Origin: Spisula solida
Taxonomy: Eukaryota > Mollusca > Bivalvia > Venerida > Mactridae
Length of the DNA: 64,000 nucleotides
Assembly (NCBI GenBank): GCA_947247005.1
Contig: OX365945.1
Span: forward strand, 33,286,551 to 33,350,550
Direction of reading: 5' to 3'
Positions 58,046 through 64,000 of the stretch are shown piece by piece. The translations under genes and the position numbers were made by a program. Each line of letters opens with the position of its first letter. Position 1 is the stretch's first letter. A model generated the notes under the pieces. The model saw only the letters and a program-made list of their open reading frames with translations. It was not told where the DNA came from and searched no databases.

Positions 58046-58520
58046 TACAGCCTCCCTATTAAAGTCACATTATCTCTCCCAAGACCTTTTTTCCGATCAT
58101 CCAGTAAATAGACTAATTACAAGGAATTAGAATATATTTACAAATGACCAATAAATGAGGACAGAATGTTAAATGTATCTGTCGAAATAGTATGCCAAAA
58201 ATCACATTTTAGTAAAATGTATGGCTGACAAAATACTAATTTTGCAAGAGTTTCTTCCCTTAGATTATAAATTGTGCATTTTTGTTTACAATTCATTATT
58301 ATGTAAAAAAGCAACTTGAGCTTGTATATCGTTTTCACCTTTGGGTCTCAACTAAAGTGCTCAAAACCCATGGCTCTTCAAATAGGTTACCAAGTTAATG
58401 TTTTTTTGAAAATAGTCGTTTAAGGCCTAATGTGGCTTTAAATAAACACAAGCAAAATTTAAAAAAGTAAAAGAGTGTATGGAAGTTAGGTTCGTGGTAT
58501 GCTATTTTTGAAAGCTTCTT
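58046..58520. other. Spacer, nothing recognised
   Basis: The 66-codon minus frame (58138-58338) has no support. Confidence 0.35.
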
Positions 58521-59053
58521 TAAAGGGACTGTCTCACGTATTGGTGTATTGCAAAAATAAAATAAAATTGTCAACTATTCATGTAATTTTGGTATAGTTT
58601 CCTGTATATGCCATAAACAACCACATTGACATAAAAAATAACTTGGGAAACATCGGCATTTTGTAGTAAATTAGCATTTTTACACCCAAAATTCTATAGG
58701 GTATTAATACCTAATCATTGAATACACTTAAATTGCCTGAAATTTGTTTCCATTTAATACAAACGAATTGCGAAACGAACCGAATACATCACATATGTTT
58801 CGGCTTTAGTTTGTTGAAGTTACAGTTTGATCATGTGTGAATAACATAATTCACAGAACATTTTGGAACGAAACTCTGCGATATTTTCAAACAGAAAAAT
58901 ACTGAGTGCCAAATATCACGAGTGATTTAAATTGCTTATATGCCATAAATCTTTCATAAAGCAACCACCAGTGACTTTCTATTATATAAATACTTGGGTA
59001 GGAAAATTACGTCATACAAAAAGTTTAGCCCGATCTGTGAGGCAGCACCTTTA
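58521..59053. mobile_element. MITE-4 copy b, complete (533 bp)
   Basis: The left end TAAAGGGACTGTCTCACG and the right end 'gtgaggcagcacctttaa' are imperfect inverses. The interior shares long stretches with 14653-14970. No transposase is present. Confidence 0.75.
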
Positions 59054-59313
59054 AGACGGAAACGTCAAATAACAAGGAGAAGATGCATAAGAATAGTTTA
59101 AATTGTAAAGTTGCATCGTACATTTATAGTTTGCAATTTATCAAGAAAGGTTATTCGTTCATTTAATATCACGAATGTATCTCCTATTTACGAAATTAAA
59201 ATCATCAGAGTAAGTTACGCTGTGGTCTGCAGTTAAAAAATGAAAATGCAATAAACACAACTGAAGATTAAATTCGAACAAATAATTCAGAATATAAGTT
59301 TTTATGCTCTTAC

Positions 59314-59358
59314 CTTCAATATATTCTTCTGAAGATGGTTCGGAAGAATTTCTTCTAA
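59314..59358 (-). other. Candidate first (untranslated) exon
   Basis: It ends at a strong donor (TTGAAG|GTAAGAGC, GT at 59312-59313) about 45 nt after the expected transcription start. No ATG-initiated frame of length lies in it, so it would be a 5' untranslated exon. The downstream exon was not found in the lower-numbered sequence. Downstream exons could lie outside this window or be too short for me to see. Confidence 0.35.
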
Positions 59359-59383
59359 TGTATCAAATTATAACTATTCCACA

Positions 59384-59462
59384 CTTTATATAGCCTAATC
59401 AAGCGCGCATGTACATGCAAGATTCGGAATTCTTGGATATTACTCTTCGCCTTTTCTCATTG
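59384..59462 (-). promoter_or_regulatory. Candidate core promoter: CCAAT and TATA
   Basis: On the minus strand TATATAAAG lies at 59392-59384 and CCAAT at 59462-59458, about 70 bp further upstream. With initiation about 30 nt after the TATA box, the start falls near 59357, just before the donor described above. Spacing of all three signals is that of a typical polymerase II promoter. AT-rich DNA yields chance TATA words, so confidence is modest. Confidence 0.4.
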
Positions 59463-59469
59463 GACAAAA

Positions 59470-60236
59470 AGTCTACTATCGATTCTTGTTAAACTCAAAA
59501 TACTCGCTAGAGGAGCTTGATATGGAATATTTTATATCGAAGAGAAGGAGCGGGGTGTGTTATAGCCGACGATCCACGCAACGGAATGCGACACTACGGT
59601 ATATACAGAATGAGCCATCGACATTTAAAAATCTGAATAGCTCAGTAAGGTATTGTAACGAACTTAGGACATATACGAGGAGTCAAGACCCACTGAAAAC
59701 AACACTCCAGTTGTTTTGAAATTAAGCGATTTTATACAAGTTGAAAGAAACTATTTGAAAGTTCTTACATTTAGGATAAAAATGACCCTACGACCAATTT
59801 GATGTACCGGTATTAGCTGGTGCCTTACCAATCGGTCATGTCAGAATGAAACCCAGTCGGGATTCGATAAACCTTTTCGCTAAGGAAGTTGGAGTTGGAA
59901 CGTTTAGAAATTGACCTTGCCATGATAATGGATTGAGAGGGTCTTCCTAAATGCACGGCTGTGCCGGGTGGTGTCTCAATAATGGACACACGTGAAGCAT
60001 AACCGTACGAGGGATTTTAGTCCGGGAATGATTATGCGACCGAGGGCCGATTATCTAGATCCCGATCGCTAAGACTTGTAGTGTTGTTAACAATATATAT
60101 TACATAACCTTGTTGGCAGAAAAAATCGACCTCTACGTTTGAATGGCCCCGCAAAATGTATGTTACAAAATCAAAATACACAACATGGGTAACACACGCA
60201 CAACATGTGCACCCCATTTTGTTTTTCGACAATATA
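59470..60236. other. Spacer upstream of the candidate promoter
   Basis: A 77-codon plus-strand frame (59486-59719) has no support. Nothing else recognised. Confidence 0.35.
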
Positions 60237-60447
60237 TCGCTGGCTAAGAATTAGAAGGTCGCTATATCACCTCAAGGCGCTTCTTATGAGCCTAATTTCA
60301 TGAAAATCGGAAGTGGTCATGTTGACCAAACTGAAGTTAAAAAAGCTTGTTTTTGTCATAAGTAAAGAGTAGTTTTCAGACAGTTTTTTCTTGTTTTCTC
60401 AACATATTGATTTGGTACGCAAGACTTTCGACTGTCTAAGCCAAAGA
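60237..60447 (-). mobile_element. MITE-1 copy e, one end decayed
   Basis: The left end TCGCTGGCTAAGAATTAGAA is good and the interior is in reverse order relative to copies c and d. The right end is diverged ('gtctaagccaaagaaa'). Confidence 0.7.
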
Positions 60448-61002
60448 AATATTGTTGTAGCCAATAGATCGCCGTAAAATTCGTTACATTTGTGTACTTA
60501 GGGATACGTTTTATTTCCGTAACAGGAATTAAGCCACTGAAGTGAAAGATATATTTTCTCGTGTTGATCAGTCGTACCTTCTGACAGAGAATAAGTTTTT
60601 CGTGGAAGAATTACAACAAAGTGTCACTGTTACACGTATTATTACTGACGCACATGACTATCTTGTTTGTGATTATAAAGCGAATGGATTGATTGTGGTT
60701 TGTGCTGCTTCCATGAAATTGTTCAACACATTAGATAATGGTACTATGTTGAATCGTGTCATGCTGTGACAGTTATTTTAATGTTGTTTTGTGACTTCGT
60801 TCTCACGTTTTTAGGTGAACAATGTATATGTGTTGCTGAAGGTAGTATAAAGGTTAAAAACCCTGTCCAAACGGTCATTGAACATGGTCTTTGAACAATA
60901 TTAGTATACATGTATTTACATTTTTGTACTGAATAAAACCGCTACACACGAGTCGATGATGTATGGTATGAAATACTAGTGTTTCCAAGTAATTGCATAA
61001 AC
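60448..61002. other. Spacer with an unassigned 75-codon frame
   Basis: The plus-strand frame 60542-60769 has no ATG at its start (GTG) and an in-frame TAA four codons upstream. An acceptor-like TTTATTTCCGTAACAG lies nearby at 60525. The protein is unidentified and is probably not a gene. Confidence 0.3.
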
Positions 61003-61348
61003 CTGCCCTACGTTCAAGGAAAGCTACCTGCAAACAAGTTTAAAAATCACGGGTTGTTATCGCTATAATCCTTCGTTCGCTTCGTTAGCGGCAAACATTT
61101 TTAAGTATAAATCCCCGTTTTTTCCGTTTTCAGTTCGAAATATGAACGGATGCTTTACTATTCACATTCTTTTGTTTGCCTCTGTCCGCTATTTTGTTAT
61201 AATTTAACAATTTAGGCACACCACCTCTGAATATGGTAAGCCAAACTTCGCTAACGTGAACATGATTTTTTAACATACGGTTCAACCAATCGAATGTCCG
61301 TACGGTACACAACGTACGTCATGTAATGTTTCCTTGAACGCAAGGCAG
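61003..61348. mobile_element. MITE-3 copy d, complete, followed by a partial tandem copy
   Basis: Ends CTGCCCTACGTTCAAGGAAA and inverse are present. Immediately after, 61349-61475 repeats the left half in diverged form ('gttcaacgaaagttacatac', 'aaaatcacaggtttttgac', 'tttgcggcaaacaa'). Confidence 0.75.
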
Positions 61349-61763
61349 GTTCAACGAAAGTTACATACAATCACGTTAAAAAATCACAGGTTTTTGACGC
61401 TATTATCCTTCGTAGAACTCTTTGTTTGCGGCAAACAACTTGAACGAGTAAACCCCCGCTTTTTCCGTTCAATGTTCGTTGAGCGTCACGGTCTAACGTA
61501 GGAATGCGATCATTTGACGGAAAATTAAGCAATCATCAATTTACTATACTATTAAATCGACATTCAGAAGTCCAAAAACACAAAATCGATCAATCAGTAA
61601 CGAATATTTTATACAAATATGATTTATATTAATCTTACAGTAGATTCTATATAAATTAAATTTAAATTGTTTTAAGTTCCAAAGGTTAACAGTGTTTCAT
61701 TCATATGGAGACTACCCAATCGCATTATACTAGCACCGGGCGAACCAACAGTTACTTACTATA

Positions 61764-62616
61764 CACTTAGAGGCACTTATAACTGTGCACTTTCTCAAAT
61801 CTCACTATCTCAGTATTTAGTGGGTATATTTTCTTGAAATTTGCAGTAAGCGTTGTTAAAAGATGCGTGATAATAGTTTAGCACATTTCATTTCATAACA
61901 CACATGATTTAGGAAACGCTAGCACATTATTAAGCTTTGCGTGAAATTGTGAATTCACGAAATCTGCTCCGGTTTAAAGCGCACAGTTTTCCAACAGTTA
62001 ACAACATGTCCTTCTGGGCGTTTAAGTTATGCAATGTTGTCGCATTGACGTCATATTTGAAGGGCAATCTCCGTGACAGTTGGTCCAAGCATAACATGCC
62101 GCACGTATCCAGATACGTTGAAATTGGACCAGCCATTGCAGAGAAATGACGTTGACAAATTTTAACAATGAAAGGATAGACAGTCAGGTAGAATATGGCT
62201 CCAAATATCTACAGGGGCTTTAATGGTTGCATGACACATAATTTAACTTTTGGAACGCCAAAATTAATTATATTCAAACAGTAACACTGAGACGCCTGTG
62301 TTGATAAACGCGACGTCATGGCGTCATTATAGACACATATTTTATTTTGTGTTTTATTGGGTTAACGGGTAATGCATTTAATGAAAACTACCACGTGTTA
62401 TTTAATTTCCCGCTGTTTCACGATTTTCTCGTGCAATTCGTTGAATTGTTAGTTTCACAGTCCAATGGGCAATATTCATTGAACCGTAATATTTAAATAT
62501 TAGATTACGTTGTGCGTCGACTAACAACCAATTACACAAAATTTCGTTAAAAAATATTGACAAACAAAAACGTTATTAGGAATTGAAAAGTGCACAGTTA
62601 TAAGTGCCTCTTAGTG
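61764..62616. mobile_element. 853-bp TIR element with TA target duplication
   Basis: Ends CACTTAGAGGCACTTATAAC (30 bp in all) and the inverse differ at one base. TA is on both sides (61762-61763 and 62617-62618). The superfamily inferred is Tc1/mariner, from the TA and the CACT start. Frames inside (61930-62136 minus, 61937-62149 plus) are not transposase-like, so it is non-autonomous. Confidence 0.8.
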
Positions 62617-62618
62617 TA

Positions 62619-62996
62619 GACCAGTAAATGCTATTTTATGAACTTTGTATTGTATATTGTACATTGTATTATATTGCTTCCGGAACAGCAATGAAAGTTA
62701 TTACAGTTTGTTACAAGTAATTTCAGGGAAACATGGCTAAGTCAACAGTTACTGCCCGCCGTATGGAACCGTCAAAACCGTTGAAGATGAACCAAATCTA
62801 ACGAAAAAGTAACAAAGACTTGTGCCGAAAAAACGCGTGCTATGCTATTGTACAGTTAAACTTTTTACATGATATTTTGGTATTATATGTAGGTTGCAAT
62901 TTTATAATCAATATGACTTCGTTAATCAATGTTATTACATTGAGGAAGCGGTTAAATAAACATAACATAGAGTGTCACCTGGCGTCAAAGACGTAA
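62619..62996. other. Spacer; tiny plus-strand frame noted
   Basis: A 22-codon frame at 62733-62801 (MAKSTVTARRMEPSK and on) follows an acceptor-like TAATTTCAG and has a good ATG context. It is too short to call. Confidence 0.25.
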
Positions 62997-63198
62997 TGCA
63001 CCTATCAGAATGGTGCCGAGTCCCGGGAAATTTTGACTTTGGCCGTATTTTGATCCCGGGGGTATGTAAAGCATCTCCCAGTGAGGGGATTTTGACAAAT
63101 TGCCCTTGCTCTAGGGTGGGAATTTAGACTTTGAAAAAGTAAAAAAGTCAAATTCCCCGGGGTCAGACCCCCCCCTGGGGAAAACATTGATAGGTGCA
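62997..63198. mobile_element. MITE-2 copy b, deletion derivative, reverse orientation (TAA target duplication)
   Basis: TGCACCTATCA and the inverse TGATAGGTGCA are flanked by TAA on both sides. Relative to copy a it is reversed and about 100 bp shorter, and one end has lost the AATGTTTTCCCC block. The shared interior 'cagtgaggggattttgacaa' is well conserved. Confidence 0.75.
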
Positions 63199-63855
63199 TA
63201 ACTATGGTAACTTTGTTTTCACAAATAAATTTGGGGCACCTCGCATTGCGGGTTTACACAGTCGCACTTATTTCGGTGGAGTTAAACAGATAGTATTTAA
63301 AGTGATCAAAGTAAACAACGAACTACGCTGCTGGTAACCTTCGGTATATTGAGACCCGTTTGTCACACTACTTTGTGATAGGAGAAATAAATAGGTTACA
63401 TACGCATACAACTGTAGCCTCAAATTAATTCTCATTCGGTGTAAAATGCCAAAGTTGGTATGTTCAATACAATTACCAACTTTTCCCGACAATCATTCAA
63501 CGCCCAACCTATATTGCCAATTAAGGCAAATAACGGTATCTTGTTATCACATTTTTCAGCGTTAGCTGTCTAGCTTGATTTTTGACCTAATTTAAAAAGC
63601 AATGAAAAGTTTGTAAAAATAATAGAAGAAACTATTTTATTTACTTCCATTGGTCAGAATATGCTATACTCATCACAAAAGACACCGCGAAAAAATTACA
63701 CTTCTGTTAAACTTGTAACCAAAGGGACGGTAGATACACAGATATCTGTTATTCGCGTTTCTCTAAGTGCGTAGTGTTTCTTATTAATTCTATTTTTAAC
63801 TGTTTGACCTTAATGTGATCCGGGTCAAGTATAGAATAGTAATAGAGAATTATAA
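63199..63855. other. Spacer, nothing recognised
   Basis: A 74-codon minus frame (63268-63492) has no support. Confidence 0.35.
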
Positions 63856-63879
63856 TAGTAATTCAGCGATTGAAAATTT

Positions 63880-64000
63880 AGTATCGGAATTAGCTATATT
63901 GGTAGCGCGTTAGTCATTTCGTGAGCAGAGGGCCTCGAGTTCAAATCCTACAACAGCCTATTTTTTCTGATTTTCTTTTTTCCCATTTTGTTTTTGTCTA
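63880..64000 (+). repeat. tRNA-derived SINE head, cut by the window edge
   Basis: 'ggaattagctatattggtag' (box A) and GAGTTCAAATCC (box B, about 63938) are spaced as in a tRNA and are followed by a T-rich run to the window end. The ends do not form a good acceptor stem, so a SINE head is more likely than a tRNA gene. Confidence 0.5.

Noticed and set aside
60542..60769. 75-codon frame as a gene
   Set aside because: It starts with GTG, has an in-frame stop four codons upstream, and the nearby acceptor would place that stop inside the exon.
62733..62801. 22-codon frame after an acceptor-like site
   Set aside because: Too short, no family resemblance and no downstream splice site to extend it.

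Overview
The window looks like AT-rich, gene-poor, repeat-laden nuclear DNA from an animal, most likely a mollusc and probably a bivalve. The pointers are several dispersed repeats that I recognise as typical of molluscan genomes: tRNA-derived SINEs with conserved central domains, a Pearl-like element with an internal 168-bp tandem repeat and a GGAC tract, the AGCTCACC/GGTGAGCT-bordered repeat, the 'GACCTCCAA.TGTGACCTTGACC' repeat, and Penelope-like reverse transcriptase debris. The species cannot be named from the sequence. There is no prokaryotic gene organisation, and almost all short open frames are chance frames or lie inside repeats.

The best host gene is on the minus strand at about 37.0-40.8 kb. 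It is a two-exon precursor of a small secreted cysteine-rich peptide: a signal-peptide exon at 40634-40815, a 3.3-kb intron, and a terminal exon at 37147-37290 that is too short to appear as a long open frame. Both exons have consensus splice sites, compatible phase and poly(A) signals downstream. A second minus-strand locus is hinted at by a CCAAT/TATA core promoter plus splice donor at 59314-59470. A 137-codon frame at 25762-26175 with a TIL/EGF-like cysteine motif is a weaker candidate.

Layout. 0-12 kb: foldback DNA elements, including a palindromic element that split a tRNA-like sequence, a 3.6-5.0 kb field of gcgaaa/tttcgc palindromes, a MITE with 3-bp TSDs and a tRNA-derived SINE. 12-19 kb: a Pearl-like element, a 37-bp minisatellite (13.18-14.57 kb), a 156-bp-armed inverted repeat and a 40/41-bp minisatellite (16.72-18.93 kb). 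19-25 kb: dispersed repeats, a LINE 3' end interrupted by a MITE, a CAA-rich minisatellite and large foldbacks. 26-36 kb: an 883-bp TIR element, inverted arms, and a decayed Penelope-like reverse transcriptase interrupted by another repeat. 37-46 kb: the peptide gene, then a Tc1-type transposase remnant. 46-53 kb: a SINE with a perfect 14-bp target duplication and a nest of MITEs inserted into one another. 53.7-55.3 kb: a 34-bp minisatellite with dimeric and decameric order. 55-64 kb: further MITEs, a TA-flanked TIR element, and a tRNA-like SINE head at the right edge.

No operon-like cooperation between genes is visible. What the window mostly records is layered insertion of mostly non-autonomous transposons (at least four nested insertions can be ordered) and expansion of four tandem arrays by duplication of multi-unit blocks.
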